A DNA stretch of 9,722 bases from Deinococcus planocerae (GTDB lineage: Bacteria; Deinococcota; Deinococci; Deinococcales; Deinococcaceae), in the NCBI RefSeq assembly GCF_002869765.1, contig NZ_PNOR01000066.1, forward strand, positions 1 to 9,722, in the 5' to 3' direction. Of the stretch, positions 1-9,211 are shown in pieces (position 1 is the stretch's first letter; every line of letters starts with the position of its first letter). The notes below the pieces were generated by a model. The model was not told where the DNA came from and did not search any database. It saw only the letters and a list, made by a program, of their open reading frames with translations. A program made the position numbers and the translations under genes.

Positions 1-1
1 C

Positions 2-118
2 GGCCCGGCGGTGGGGGCGGCCCTCGCGCACCTCGCCGCCCTGCGCCGGGCCGGGCGGGTGCGGTCCCGGGACGAGGAGCGGGCCGCCCTCGCCGACTAC
101 CTGGGGCACTCGACATGA
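2..118 (+). CDS. C-terminal end of a gene cut by the window edge; possibly MBL-fold metallo-hydrolase
   Basis: The frame is open from the window edge to a TGA at 116-118 and gives 38 residues. Nearly every codon ends in G or C, as in the confirmed genes here, which supports real coding. The tail carries a pattern of the type [12 protein letters not shown] followed by an acidic/Arg helix and a final DYLGH. It resembles the small winged-helix C-terminal domain that closes many MBL-fold (LACTB2-like) hydrolases, where a helix HLxxLxxxGRV precedes the end. That match is from memory and rests on a short stretch, so the family is tentative. No catalytic residues are in view. The next plus-strand gene begins 161 nt later behind hairpins and its own -10 box, so the two are probably separate transcription units. 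Confidence 0.55.
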   Translation, partial: GPAVGAALAHLAALRRAGRVRSRDEERAALADYLGHST

Positions 119-134
119 CCACGGTGCCGTGCCC

Positions 135-178
135 AGCCGAGCAGCTCCTTTGCCTTGCAGGGTCCCCTGCGCTCGGCT
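135..178. other. Nested inverted repeat downstream of the first gene
   Basis: Perfect 8-bp outer arms AGCCGAGC (135-142) and GCTCGGCT (171-178) enclose an inner hairpin GCAGG (157-161)/CCTGC (166-170) that abuts the 3' outer arm. No T-tract follows, so it is not a classical intrinsic terminator. It could slow or end transcription of the preceding gene, or be a degenerate repeat element. Confidence 0.4.
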
Positions 179-180
179 CG

Positions 181-200
181 GCCTCGCAGCCCGGCGAGGC
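181..200. other. Perfect 7-bp hairpin
   Basis: GCCTCGC (181-187) and GCGAGGC (194-200) pair perfectly across a 6-nt loop, immediately after the nested repeat at 135-178. A further CCCCTC/GAGGGG hairpin with a 3-nt loop lies at 222-236. No function is evident. The 119-279 gap holds these structures and a C-rich tract but no ORF I would defend. Confidence 0.35.
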
Positions 201-264
201 AGGGTGACTCCCCCCTCCTCCCCCCTCGGTGAGGGGTCATCCCGCGCCCGGCGGCGTGCGCCCG

Positions 265-270
265 TACAAT
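265..270 (+). promoter_or_regulatory. -10 box TACAAT for the M50 protease gene (leaderless)
   Basis: TACAAT differs from the TATAAT consensus by one base and ends 9 nt before the ATG at 280. Transcription would therefore start at or just before the start codon, giving a leaderless mRNA, a common arrangement in Deinococcus. There is no Shine-Dalgarno sequence before the ATG, consistent with this, and no clear -35 box. Confidence 0.55.
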
Positions 271-279
271 GCCCTCCAT

Positions 280-891
<612 letters not shown>

Positions 892-911
892 GGCCTCAGG
901 ACGACGCACAA

Positions 912-942
912 CCCCCGGCGTAGAACCGGGGGCGCTTCTTTT
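912..942 (+). terminator. Rho-independent terminator after the M50 gene
   Basis: The stem CCCCCGG (912-918)/CCGGGGG (926-932) is perfect over 7 bp with a 7-nt loop, followed by CGCTTCTTTT. It lies 20 nt past the M50 stop and 9 nt from the stop of the opposing gene, so it may serve both directions. The minus-strand side lacks a good U-tract. Confidence 0.8.
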
Positions 943-950
943 CCCGCCCC

Positions 951-1592
951 TCACCGCAGGTGGAACATCATCACCACGTGTGCCCCCGTGCCGCCCAGCA
1001 CGAACAGGTGCCAGATCTCGTGGAACCCGAAACCCGGACGGGGATTCCAGCGCCGTGTCCCGTAGATCACGGCCCCGATGGAGTAGAGCACCCCCCCCAC
1101 CGCCAGCCAGACGAGCGCGGCGGGCGGCAGGTTGCGCGCGAGCTGCGGCAGCAGCCCGAGGGCGATCCAGCCCATCCCCAGGTAGAGCACTGTGCTCACC
1201 CAGCGCGGCAAACGCATGGTGACGAGCTTGAGGACGATGCCCGTGACGGCGATACCCCAGATCACGCCGAGCACCCCGCCCCGCCACACGCCCTCCAGGC
1301 CGTAGTAGACGACCGGGGTGTAGCTCCCCGCGATCAGGAGAAAGATGCCCGCGTGGTCGAGCTTGCGCAACCACAGGAGCCCCCGCTCGCCGGGCCGGAA
1401 GGAGTGGTAACTGGCGGAAGCGGCGTAGAGCCCCACCATGCTCAGCCCGAAGACGACGAAGGGCCAAACAGCCAGGCCGCGCGCCTGCGCCCACCACAGC
1501 AGCGGCCCCAACACGGTCAATGCCGCGACCGCCCCGCCCCAGTGGGTGAGGGCGTTGACGGGCTCGCGGGGAGCGGTGAGGAGTCGCTTCAC
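951..1592 (-). CDS. trhA: PAQR/hemolysin III family membrane protein TrhA
   Basis: A 213-residue, seven-helix inner-membrane protein of the hemolysin III/PAQR family. The family signatures are all present: SASYH around 59-63 (H63), LDHAGIF at 78-84 (D79), and the final-helix motif HEIWH at 191-195 followed by H205. In PAQR proteins, His residues at the first and last of these sites bind a metal ion, and the family is linked to membrane-lipid homeostasis. A cytolytic role is a historical name and is not implied here. The start is GTG at 1592, giving [20 protein letters not shown] as expected for the family N-terminus. TACGCT lies 6 nt upstream, suggesting leaderless expression. The gene stands alone, convergent with the M50 gene and divergent from the secreted-protein gene. 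Confidence 0.92.
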   Translation of the reverse strand: MKRLLTAPREPVNALTHWGGAVAALTVLGPLLWWAQARGLAVWPFVVFGLSMVGLYAASASYHSFRPGERGLLWLRKLDHAGIFLLIAGSYTPVVYYGLEGVWRGGVLGVIWGIAVTGIVLKLVTMRLPRWVSTVLYLGMGWIALGLLPQLARNLPPAALVWLAVGGVLYSIGAVIYGTRRWNPRPGFGFHEIWHLFVLGGTGAHVVMMFHLR

Positions 1593-1598
1593 GCTCCC

Positions 1599-1604
1599 AG
1601 CGTA
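1599..1604 (-). promoter_or_regulatory. -10 box TACGCT for trhA (leaderless)
   Basis: On the minus strand TACGCT ends 6 nt before the GTG start codon at 1592, the spacing expected when transcription begins at the start codon. No -35 hexamer is visible; the equivalent region is occupied by a G tract on the opposite strand. Confidence 0.45.
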
Positions 1605-1624
1605 GGGGGTGGGAGGGGAAGGGG
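1605..1624 (+). other. G-quadruplex-type motif next to the trhA promoter
   Basis: Four runs of at least three guanines (G5-T-G3-A-G4-AA-G4) occur within 20 nt on the plus strand, which is the template strand of trhA. Loops are 1-2 nt, the most stable class on paper. The motif begins exactly where the trhA -10 box ends and covers the place where a -35 box would sit. Regulatory effect is inferred. Confidence 0.5.
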
Positions 1625-1705
1625 CGTGGAGTTGGGACGGGATTCAGGGGGAGACGGTCTTTGGTCTTGGCGGCAGTTGAACAACCAACCTTGTAGCAGT
1701 CCCGT

Positions 1706-1741
1706 CAGGATCCTGTGGGTACCGTACCCACCATGCCAGGA
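1706..1741 (+). promoter_or_regulatory. Operator-like cluster of palindromes
   Basis: CAGGATCCTG (1706-1715) is a perfect 10-bp palindrome. It is followed by GTGGGTACCGTACCCAC (1715-1731), with perfect 7-bp arms and a 3-bp spacer. A further CAGGA at 1737-1741 can pair with TCCTG at 1711-1715. The cluster ends 50 nt before the downstream ATG and has no T-tract, so an operator or mRNA-leader structure is likelier than a terminator. The rest of the 1593-1791 gap shows no gene and no confident plus-strand promoter. Confidence 0.45.
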
Positions 1742-1791
1742 CCCTTGATCGCCGCTTTGCTCGCAAGTGCAGCGTTGCAGGCGCACTATTG

Positions 1792-2598
1792 ATGCTCCGA
1801 AGGGCGGCGGGCATGGTCGGAACCGTGCTGTTGGTCTCGCTGGGCTTCCTGCTGGCCGACCGCTCCGTGACTGCCACCGAGCAGGACCGCTCTGCCCTGG
1901 GACGCCTGCTTGGATTCCGCGGCCCCGTGCGGAGGATGGTTGAGACTGAGACCCCAGTGGACGGCTCAGCCCTTTTCGGAGACGGGCGGACCCAGATGGT
2001 GACGGAGGTGTCAAGAGATGGAGCGACGGCGCGGGTCGTGCTGATGCACACGTACCGGGACCGGAAGGGAAAGACGACGACCACCCGAACGGAGAGGCGC
2101 TACGTGGTGAGCGGCTCACCCGGGCGCGAAGAGGTGCGCGAGTCTTCTCGCTCGGCGGAGGACCGAAGCGAGACGGTGAGCACCTTCGAAGGGCCATGTC
2201 AGGTCAAATCGCTGCACCACCTTTCAAGGAAAAACGATTCGTTCAGCGAAGTAACAGAGACCAAGTGTGACCGCCGGGGCCGAACCCTGGAGCAGGTCAC
2301 GCGGCGGGGTGAAACGGTCATCAGCCGAGCTACCTTCTCCTGGTTTCCAGGACGGTGGGCGTTCTTAAAACAGTGGAATGCGTCACTCGGCGGTCGTCCC
2401 GCGTATCGCAACGATGGCTTCTTGCGATTCGACGCCCACGGGAACAGCCTCAGCTTCGACGGTTCATTGGCAGACCTCCGCCAGCATTACACGTACGACC
2501 GGCGGGGAAACTGGACTTGGCGAAAAACAGAAATCTTGTCGGAAGTCCCGCTGGGGGACATCAACACCAGGGACATCACGTACTGGGATGAGGAGTAG
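1792..2598 (+). CDS. Secreted protein with YD-like motifs, function unknown
   Basis: A 268-residue protein with a probable Sec signal peptide: RR at 3-4, a hydrophobic core at about 7-22, and a likely cut after VTA at 28. Four motifs resemble the YD units of RHS/YD-repeat proteins: YRDRKGK near 88, CDRRGRT at 159, FDAHGNS at 213 and [10 protein letters not shown] at 233. Spacing is irregular, so this is not a classical RHS barrel. C136 and C159 are the only cysteines in the mature part and could form a disulfide. Codon use is visibly more mixed than in the neighbours, with runs such as aaggaaaaacgattcg near 2226, suggesting a young or transferred gene. ATG 1792 is chosen; an in-frame TTG at 1789 would add one residue. 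There is no convincing Shine-Dalgarno. It may be a cell-envelope protein; I do not recognise a named family. Confidence 0.8.
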   Translation: MLRRAAGMVGTVLLVSLGFLLADRSVTATEQDRSALGRLLGFRGPVRRMVETETPVDGSALFGDGRTQMVTEVSRDGATARVVLMHTYRDRKGKTTTTRTERRYVVSGSPGREEVRESSRSAEDRSETVSTFEGPCQVKSLHHLSRKNDSFSEVTETKCDRRGRTLEQVTRRGETVISRATFSWFPGRWAFLKQWNASLGGRPAYRNDGFLRFDAHGNSLSFDGSLADLRQHYTYDRRGNWTWRKTEILSEVPLGDINTRDITYWDEE

Positions 2599-2600
2599 AG

Positions 2601-2614
2601 GCCAGGGGACTGGC
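2601..2614. terminator. Small stem-loop between convergent genes
   Basis: GCCAG (2601-2605) and CTGGC (2610-2614) pair across a GGGA tetraloop in the 23-nt gap between the convergent stops of the secreted-protein gene and guaB. Neither side has a real U-tract, so it is at best a weak shared terminator. Confidence 0.3.
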
Positions 2615-2621
2615 TCCCCCC

Positions 2622-4145
<1,524 letters not shown>

Positions 4146-4152
4146 GGGGGCG

Positions 4153-4158
4153 AGTGTA
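4153..4158 (-). promoter_or_regulatory. guaB: -10 box TACACT for guaB (leaderless)
   Basis: TACACT on the minus strand ends 7 nt before the guaB ATG with no Shine-Dalgarno between them, consistent with transcription starting at the start codon. Directly upstream (4159-4173) the same strand reads G5-A-G4-A-G4. No -35 hexamer is visible. Confidence 0.5.
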
Positions 4159-4205
4159 CCCCTCCCCTCCCCCGGCGCGGGGTGGGGGCGTCCACACCGG
4201 CCCCC

Positions 4206-4234
4206 TTGCAGGGTGGAAAGGCCCGTGCTAGATT
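4206..4234 (+). promoter_or_regulatory. Sigma70-type promoter of tRNA-Ala
   Basis: The -35 box TTGCAG (4206-4211) and -10 box TAGATT (4229-4234) are separated by exactly 17 bp, with an extended -10 TG at 4226-4227. Transcription should start near 4241, leaving about 24 nt of 5' leader to be removed by RNase P. This is the clearest -35/-10 promoter in the window. Confidence 0.75.
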
Positions 4235-4264
4235 CTCCCTCGCCCGCTCGGGGCGCAAATTAAC

Positions 4265-4342
<78 letters not shown>

Positions 4343-4346
4343 GTAA

Positions 4347-4373
4347 GCCCGTCACTGGCGGGCCTCTTTTTTT
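4347..4373 (+). terminator. Rho-independent terminator of tRNA-Ala
   Basis: The stem GCCCG (4347-4351)/CGGGC (4359-4363) has a 7-nt loop and is followed by CTC and seven Ts, 6 nt after the tRNA 3' end. It isolates the tRNA from the regulator gene starting 64 nt downstream. Confidence 0.88.
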
Positions 4374-4409
4374 GGCGTTCGGGGACTCCCGCGCGGCGGG
4401 CGCAGGCGG

Positions 4410-4424
4410 TAGGGTACGGAGGAG
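4410..4424 (+). promoter_or_regulatory. Possible -10 box and Shine-Dalgarno of the XRE regulator gene
   Basis: TAGGGT (4410-4415) could be a -10 box, followed closely by the purine run GGAGGAG (4418-4424), 13 nt before ATG 4438. The spacing is long for a Shine-Dalgarno site and no -35 box is present, so both assignments are tentative. Confidence 0.25.
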
Positions 4425-4437
4425 CCCCGAACCACGC

Positions 4438-5208
4438 ATGACCCAGCCCGACACCACCGAGTTCGCCCGGCTGCTCGTCCGCCTCCGCCGGGAGCGCGGC
4501 TACAGCCAGGGGCAGCTCGCCGTGCGGGCTCGCTGCACCCGCCCCTACGTCACGCTGCTCGAAGGGGGGGAGCGGACGCGGCCCTCGCGCGAGCTGGCCC
4601 TGCGCCTCGCGCACGCGCTGGGGCTCTCCGGGGAGGAGCGCCGGGCCTTTCTGGCGGTCGCCGGGCACCCGGAGAGCGAGGCCACGCCAGATGGGGCGGG
4701 GGCCGACGTGTTCCGGCTCGCCGTCGGGGTGGTGGACACCATCCCCTCGCCCAGCGTGCTGCACGACAGCACCTGGACCGTGCGGCACGCGAACGGGGCC
4801 GCCCTGGGGATGTTCGCGGCGCTGGGGCGCGGGGTGCCGCCGGGCCTGTCGCTGCTCGAACTGGTGTTCGACGTGGGCTACCGCGGGCATTTCCCGGTGT
4901 GGGAGCCGTGGGCGCGGCACATGCTCGCGCAGTTCAAGCGCGACAGCCTCCACGCGCGGCGGGACGAGGCCTACCACGCGCTCCTGGCCCGCCTCGGGCT
5001 CCTGCCCGACTTCGTGCGGCTGTGGCGGCACGTGGACCCGGCGGCGGACGCCACGCCCGTCATGCCGGTGGCGTTCGCGCTTTCCCCCTACGGCACCTTC
5101 CACCTCAACGTGGTGCGGATGCAGTTCGTGAACACGCCCGAACTCTGGGGCATCGTCTTCCTGCCGGGCGACGAGGCGGGCGAGCGCTTCATCGGGAGCG
5201 CCCGGTAA
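4438..5208 (+). CDS. XRE-family transcriptional regulator with MmyB-like ligand-binding domain
   Basis: A 256-residue cytosolic regulator. Residues about 9-65 form an XRE/Cro helix-turn-helix domain: RRERGYSQGQLAVRA, then TRPYVTLLEGGERTRPS, then ALRLAHALGLS. Residues about 90-253 match the layout of the PAS-like ligand-binding domain of MmyB-type regulators: VVDTIPSPSVLHDSTWTVRH for the opening strands, LLELVFD, a long helix with WARHMLAQFKRDS, and VNTPELWGIVFLPGD at the end. From memory, a structure of this family contained a fatty acid in the pocket, which would suit the oxidase/dehydrogenase pair downstream. It lies 163 nt upstream of that pair on the same strand, and control of it is inferred. 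ATG 4438 is chosen over 4372, which lies in the tRNA terminator and would add 22 non-family residues. Confidence 0.85.
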   Translation: MTQPDTTEFARLLVRLRRERGYSQGQLAVRARCTRPYVTLLEGGERTRPSRELALRLAHALGLSGEERRAFLAVAGHPESEATPDGAGADVFRLAVGVVDTIPSPSVLHDSTWTVRHANGAALGMFAALGRGVPPGLSLLELVFDVGYRGHFPVWEPWARHMLAQFKRDSLHARRDEAYHALLARLGLLPDFVRLWRHVDPAADATPVMPVAFALSPYGTFHLNVVRMQFVNTPELWGIVFLPGDEAGERFIGSAR

Positions 5209-5233
5209 CGCCCCGGGGTGGTCACCAGTTACC
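5204..5233. promoter_or_regulatory. Nested palindromes at the end of the regulator gene
   Basis: GGTAAC (5204-5209) and GTTACC (5228-5233) form a perfect 6-bp inverted repeat. Between them lie CCCCGGGG (5211-5218) and the odd palindrome TGGTCACCA (5219-5227). The regulator's TAA stop lies in the left arm. There is no T-tract, so an operator for the downstream pair is at least as likely as a terminator. Confidence 0.3.
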
Positions 5234-5263
5234 TCGCGCTTTGCGGGCGGGACCCCTACCCTG

Positions 5264-5343
5264 GGGGCACCCTCTTTCTTTGCCCCGGGACCAGATCGGC
5301 TGGCCCCACGTCCGCCCGGCCTGTGGGCACGAAGCCGTTGCCC
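5264..5343. promoter_or_regulatory. Two related inverted repeats upstream of the oxidase gene
   Basis: GGGGCA (5264-5269)/TGCCCC (5281-5286) and GGGCA (5325-5329)/TGCCC (5339-5343) share the same arm sequence with 11-nt and 9-nt centres. A lone -10-like TACCCT sits at 5257-5262 without a -35 box. The repeats are candidate operators or leader hairpins; in such GC-rich DNA a chance origin is possible. Confidence 0.3.
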
Positions 5344-5371
5344 CCAGGCCCCCGCCCCGCCAGGAGGAAGC

Positions 5372-7516
5372 ATGTCCAGCCCATCCGCCCCGAGTGACCT
5401 CCAACGCCGGACCCTGACGGCCCTCGTCGATACCATCGTGCCCTCCCTGCCCCACCGGGACGAGGGGACGGGCTTCTGGGCGCTGAAGGCGTCCGACCTC
5501 GGCGCCGACCAGGCCGTGGGCCTGTACCTGGAGACCCAGGTGCCGCCGGAGACGCGCGCCGGGCTCCTGAGCCTGCTCGACACGCTCTCGCTGCTGAGCT
5601 TCGCCCACCAGACGCAGGCGGTGCGCGAGACGATGCTCCGCACGGTCGCGGCGATCTCCCCGGAGGCCGCCGGGGGCGTCGGGGCGCTGCGCCAGCTCAC
5701 GCTGCTGTTCACCTACGGGCTGACGGACGCGCGCGGGCAAAACCCCCTGTGGCCGCACCTGCGCTACCCAGGTCCGCCCGCCCCCGCCCCGCAGGTCCCC
5801 AAGACCATCGCGCCCCTCACGCCGGAAGGCGGCGAGGTGCTGGAGGCGGACGCCGTGGTCGTCGGCTCGGGCTCGGGGGGCGGCGTGATCGCGGCCTCGC
5901 TGGCGCAGGCGGGGAAACGCGTCGTCGTGCTGGAGGCCGGGGGGTACTTCAACGAGGCCGACTTCCACGCGCTGGAGCTGGCGGCCTACCAGACCCTCTA
6001 CTACCGGGGCGGCTACCACCCCACCGCCGACGGGAACGTCACGCTCGTCGCGGGGGCCAACCTGGGGGGCGGCACGACCGTCAACTGGTCGAACTCGGTG
6101 CGCCCGCGGGACGACGTGCGGCGGCGCTGGGCCGAGGAGCACGGCCTGACGGACGTGGCGGAGCCCGGCTATGACCGGCACATCGACGCCGTGCTCGCCC
6201 GCATGGGGGTCAACGAGGCGTGCAGCGACGACAACGGGCCGCACCAGCGCCTGCGCGAGGGCGCCGAGCGGCTCGGCTACACCTACGTCAAGGCCGGGCT
6301 GAACCTCGATCCCGCCCGTTACGATCCTGACCGGGCCGGGTACGGTGCCTTCGGGGACCAGACCGGGGCCAAGCAGGGGACCCTGAAGACCTTCCTGCAA
6401 GACGCCTTCGACCACGGGGCGCGGGTCCTCGTGGGCACCCGGGCGACGCGCCTCCTGGTGGAGGGGGGCCGCGCCGCCGGGGTGGAGGCGACGGCGACCG
6501 TGAACGGGGAGGCGCGGCGGGTGACCGTGCGCTCACCCCAGGTCGTCGTGGCCTGCGGGGCGCTGGAGACGCCCGCCCTGCTGCTGCGCTCGGGGATCGG
6601 CGGTCCGGCGGTCGGGGGGCACCTGCACCTGCACCCGGCGGGTCTGGTCGCCGGGGTGTACCCGGAGGACCAGCGGGCGTGGTGGGGGCCGCCCCAGAGC
6701 GGCATCCTCAAGCAGTTCGCCGCGCGTGAGGACGGCCACGGCTTCATCATCGAGGGCATCCAGTACGGCACGGCGCTCCTCGCCTCGGGGCTGCCGTGGC
6801 TCGGCGGCGAGGCCCACAAGGCGCTGATGAGCAAGCTGCCCCACATGGCCTTTTTCGTCACGATCACCCAGGACCGCGGGTCGGGCCGGGTCTCGCTCGA
6901 CGAGGCGGGGAACGCCGTGCACACCTACGCCCTGACCGACGACCTCGACGCCCGCCACTTCCGCGCGGGGATCGCCGAGTGCGCCCGGCTGCACGAGGCG
7001 GCGGGGGCCGAGGAGATCCACGGCCTCGTGCCGGGGGTGGCCCCCTGGCGGCGCGGGGACGATCTGGAGGCGTTTATCGAACGGCTCAACGCGGCCCCGC
7101 TGGGGGCGGGCGGCCAGACCGTCTTCAGCGCGCACCAGATGGGCTCGGCACGGATGGGCCGCGACCCGGAGACCAGCGTGGCGGACGTGCGCGGCCAGCT
7201 CCACGACGTGCCCGGCGTCTGGATCGGGGACACCAGCGCCTTCCCGACCGCGAGCGGCGTGAACCCGATGGTGTCGTGCATGGCCCTCGCCCACCGCACC
7301 GCGGAGCATGTGCTGGAGGCGCTGCGGGGGGGAACGCGTGCGGAGGTTGGGACGCCCGCCTCCTCCCACCCCGGCCCGTCCGCCCCGTCGCCCGCCGCGG
7401 CCCAGGGTCCGCAGCCCGCCGTGGGGTTGGCGCCCGTGGCCGTGGACCCCACCGGCAGCCTGAGCGACGACCTCCAGCCCCTCACCGAGCAGCCCAGCGG
7501 CGTGACGCCCCTGTAA
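5372..7516 (+). CDS. GMC-family FAD oxidoreductase, long-chain alcohol oxidase-like
   Basis: A 714-residue flavoprotein expected to oxidise a primary alcohol to an aldehyde. Residues about 10-130 form a helical N-terminal domain ([12 protein letters not shown], later [13 protein letters not shown]) as in long-chain fatty alcohol oxidases. The FAD Rossmann motif is [10 protein letters not shown] at 162-171, with E188 in VVLEAGG for the ribose. The GMC signature [12 protein letters not shown] is at 228-239. The C-terminal motif HQMGSARMG at 588-596 supplies catalytic H588, and GVNPM at 629-633 supplies the partner N631. Residues 651-714 are a Pro/Ala/Ser-rich tail outside the fold. There is no signal peptide, so it is probably cytosolic or membrane-associated. 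AGGAGG at 5362-5367, 4 nt before the ATG, fixes the start. It is likely co-transcribed with the aldehyde dehydrogenase. Exact substrate is inferred from family resemblance only; other alcohols or a sterol are possible. Confidence 0.88.
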   Translation: MSSPSAPSDLQRRTLTALVDTIVPSLPHRDEGTGFWALKASDLGADQAVGLYLETQVPPETRAGLLSLLDTLSLLSFAHQTQAVRETMLRTVAAISPEAAGGVGALRQLTLLFTYGLTDARGQNPLWPHLRYPGPPAPAPQVPKTIAPLTPEGGEVLEADAVVVGSGSGGGVIAASLAQAGKRVVVLEAGGYFNEADFHALELAAYQTLYYRGGYHPTADGNVTLVAGANLGGGTTVNWSNSVRPRDDVRRRWAEEHGLTDVAEPGYDRHIDAVLARMGVNEACSDDNGPHQRLREGAERLGYTYVKAGLNLDPARYDPDRAGYGAFGDQTGAKQGTLKTFLQDAFDHGARVLVGTRATRLLVEGGRAAGVEATATVNGEARRVTVRSPQVVVACGALETPALLLRSGIGGPAVGGHLHLHPAGLVAGVYPEDQRAWWGPPQSGILKQFAAREDGHGFIIEGIQYGTALLASGLPWLGGEAHKALMSKLPHMAFFVTITQDRGSGRVSLDEAGNAVHTYALTDDLDARHFRAGIAECARLHEAAGAEEIHGLVPGVAPWRRGDDLEAFIERLNAAPLGAGGQTVFSAHQMGSARMGRDPETSVADVRGQLHDVPGVWIGDTSAFPTASGVNPMVSCMALAHRTAEHVLEALRGGTRAEVGTPASSHPGPSAPSPAAAQGPQPAVGLAPVAVDPTGSLSDDLQPLTEQPSGVTPL

Positions 7517-7544
7517 CCCCACTCACCACCCAGGAGGTCCGTCC

Positions 7545-8999
7545 ATGACCGTGGAACCCCAGCAAAGGCCCAGCGCGGCATCTTACGTCTACGACAGGCT
7601 CTACATCGGGGGGGAGTGGATTGCCCCGGCGAGCACCGGACGCTTCGAGGTGATCAACTCCGCCACCGAGGAGGTGATGGGCTCGGTCCCCGAAGGCACC
7701 CCCGAGGACGCCGAGCGGGCGATTGCCGCGGCCCGCGCCGCCTTCCCCGCCTGGTCGCAGACCACGCCGGAGGAACGCGCCGCCTGCCTCGACCGCATCA
7801 GCGAGGGGCTGACCGCCCGGCAGCCGCAGATCGCCGCCCTCATCGCGCAGGAGGTGGGGATGCCCTACCTCCACGCGAACGTGATCCAGGTCGGCCTCCC
7901 GGCGATCACCTTCACGTCGATGGCCGAGCAGTTGCGGTCCCACTCCTTCGAGGAGCAGGTGGGCAATTCCCTGATCGTGCGGGAGCCGGTGGGCGTGGTG
8001 GCGGCGATCACCCCCTGGAATTACCCGCTGCACCAGATCGCGGCCAAGGTCGCCCCGGCCCTGGCGACCGGGTGCACGGTCGTGCTCAAGCCCAGCGAGG
8101 TCGCGCCGCTCAACGCTTTCCTCCTCGCCGAGATCATCGAGGCGGCGGGGCTGCCCGCGGGCGTGTTCAACCTCGTGACCGGGACGGGGCCGGTGGTGGG
8201 CGAGGTGCTGGCCTCGCACCCCGACGTGGACATGGTGTCCTTCACGGGCTCCACCCGGGCGGGGCGGCGGGTGAGCGAACTCGCGGCGGGAACGATCAAG
8301 CGGGTCGCGCTGGAGCTCGGCGGCAAGAGCCCCTACGTGGTCCTCGACGACGCGGACCTCCAGGCCGCCGTGATCAGCGGCATCGGCGCCTGCTACATCA
8401 ACTCGGGGCAGACCTGCTCGGCCCTGACCCGGATGCTCGTGCCGCGCGCCCGCCTGCCCGAGGTCGAGGCCATCGCGGCGGCGGTCGCCTCGCAGGTCGT
8501 GGTGGGCGACCCCTTCCACCCGGCGACCACGCTGGGGCCGCTCGTCTCGGAGACGCAGCGCGACCGGGTGCGGGGCTACATCACCCAGGGCCTCGCGGAG
8601 GGGGCCAAGCTCATCGCGGGCGGCGCCGAACCCCCGGAGGGGCTGGGCCGGGGCTACTACGTGCGCCCCACGATCTTCTCGGAGGTCACGCCCGAGATGA
8701 CGATTGCCCAGGAGGAAATCTTCGGCCCGGTGCTCGTCATCCAGCCCTACGACGACGAGGAGGACGCCATCCGCATCGCCAACCACACCATCTACGGCCT
8801 CTCGGGCGGCGTGTGGTCGGGCGACCCCGAACGGGCGAAGCGGGTCGCGCGCCGGCTCCGCACCGGGCAGGTCGCCATCAACGGCGGCACCTTCAACCCG
8901 GTGGCCCCCTTCGGCGGCTACAAGCAGTCGGGCAACGGGCGGGAGTTCGGCCACTTCGGCTTCGAGGAGTACCTGGAAGTCAAGGCGATGCAGTTCTAG
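7545..8999 (+). CDS. NAD(P)-dependent aldehyde dehydrogenase
   Basis: A 484-residue cytosolic enzyme of the ALDH superfamily, oxidising an aldehyde to a carboxylic acid. The family residues are complete: PWNY with N159 (oxyanion hole), KPSE with K182 (cofactor ribose), FTGST at 233-237, LELGGK with general base E257, NSGQTC with nucleophile C291, EEIFGPV with E391, and PFGGYKQSG near 455-463. The length is typical. AGGAGG at 7532-7537, 7 nt before the ATG, supports the start. It follows the oxidase by 28 nt on the same strand, so the two are very probably one operon, the oxidase supplying the aldehyde. A short REP-like palindrome and a terminator follow. Substrate class cannot be told from the sequence alone. 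Confidence 0.95.
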   Translation: MTVEPQQRPSAASYVYDRLYIGGEWIAPASTGRFEVINSATEEVMGSVPEGTPEDAERAIAAARAAFPAWSQTTPEERAACLDRISEGLTARQPQIAALIAQEVGMPYLHANVIQVGLPAITFTSMAEQLRSHSFEEQVGNSLIVREPVGVVAAITPWNYPLHQIAAKVAPALATGCTVVLKPSEVAPLNAFLLAEIIEAAGLPAGVFNLVTGTGPVVGEVLASHPDVDMVSFTGSTRAGRRVSELAAGTIKRVALELGGKSPYVVLDDADLQAAVISGIGACYINSGQTCSALTRMLVPRARLPEVEAIAAAVASQVVVGDPFHPATTLGPLVSETQRDRVRGYITQGLAEGAKLIAGGAEPPEGLGRGYYVRPTIFSEVTPEMTIAQEEIFGPVLVIQPYDDEEDAIRIANHTIYGLSGGVWSGDPERAKRVARRLRTGQVAINGGTFNPVAPFGGYKQSGNGREFGHFGFEEYLEVKAMQF

Positions 9000-9012
9000 G
9001 AAGGGAAGGACT

Positions 9013-9081
9013 TGTCACCCTGAGCGGAGCGAAGGGTCCCCTCCGTCGCCCAAGAGACGCTTCGCTCCACTCGGCATGACA
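9013..9081. repeat. REP-like imperfect palindrome
   Basis: Two 26-nt arms (9013-9038 and 9056-9081) match as inverted repeats at 21 of 26 positions around a 17-nt centre. The ends are TGTCA and TGACA, and the core GGAGCGAAG/CTTCGCTCC is perfect. The pattern TGTCA...TGAGCG-AGCGAAG recalls short palindromic elements scattered through many bacterial genomes. It begins 14 nt after the aldehyde dehydrogenase stop, the usual intergenic place. The mismatches suggest an old copy. Only one copy is in the window. Confidence 0.7.
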
Positions 9082-9146
9082 CCACTCTTTCGTCCGACCT
9101 CCCCAAGTGAGGCGCCCAACCCACCGCGCCCCCACCAAAAGGAAGA

Positions 9147-9175
9147 GCCCGCCCCTCACGGCGGGTCTTTTTCTT
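9147..9175 (+). terminator. Rho-independent terminator, probably bidirectional
   Basis: The stem CCCGCC (9148-9153)/GGCGGG (9160-9165) has a 6-nt loop and a G-U closing pair, followed by C and five Ts. It ends the oxidase/dehydrogenase unit. On the minus strand the stem is followed by CTCTTCCTTTT, so it could also end the opposing stalk-domain gene. Confidence 0.8.
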
Positions 9176-9211
9176 GTCCAGAACCGAGTTTCTCCGTGCC
9201 CGTGAGCGAGA

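Noticed and set aside
1792..2598. Fragment of an RHS toxin or polymorphic toxin system
   Set aside because: There is no long YD-repeat array, core PxxxxDPxGL motif or variable toxin tip, and no adjacent immunity-type gene.
4159..4173. Full G-quadruplex at the guaB promoter
   Set aside because: Only three long G runs occur on the strand, so a canonical four-run quadruplex is not supported; kept only as a G-rich tract.
7482..8954. Long minus-strand open frame antisense to the aldehyde dehydrogenase
   Set aside because: The complete set of ALDH catalytic residues on the plus strand explains the region; the antisense product is low complexity.
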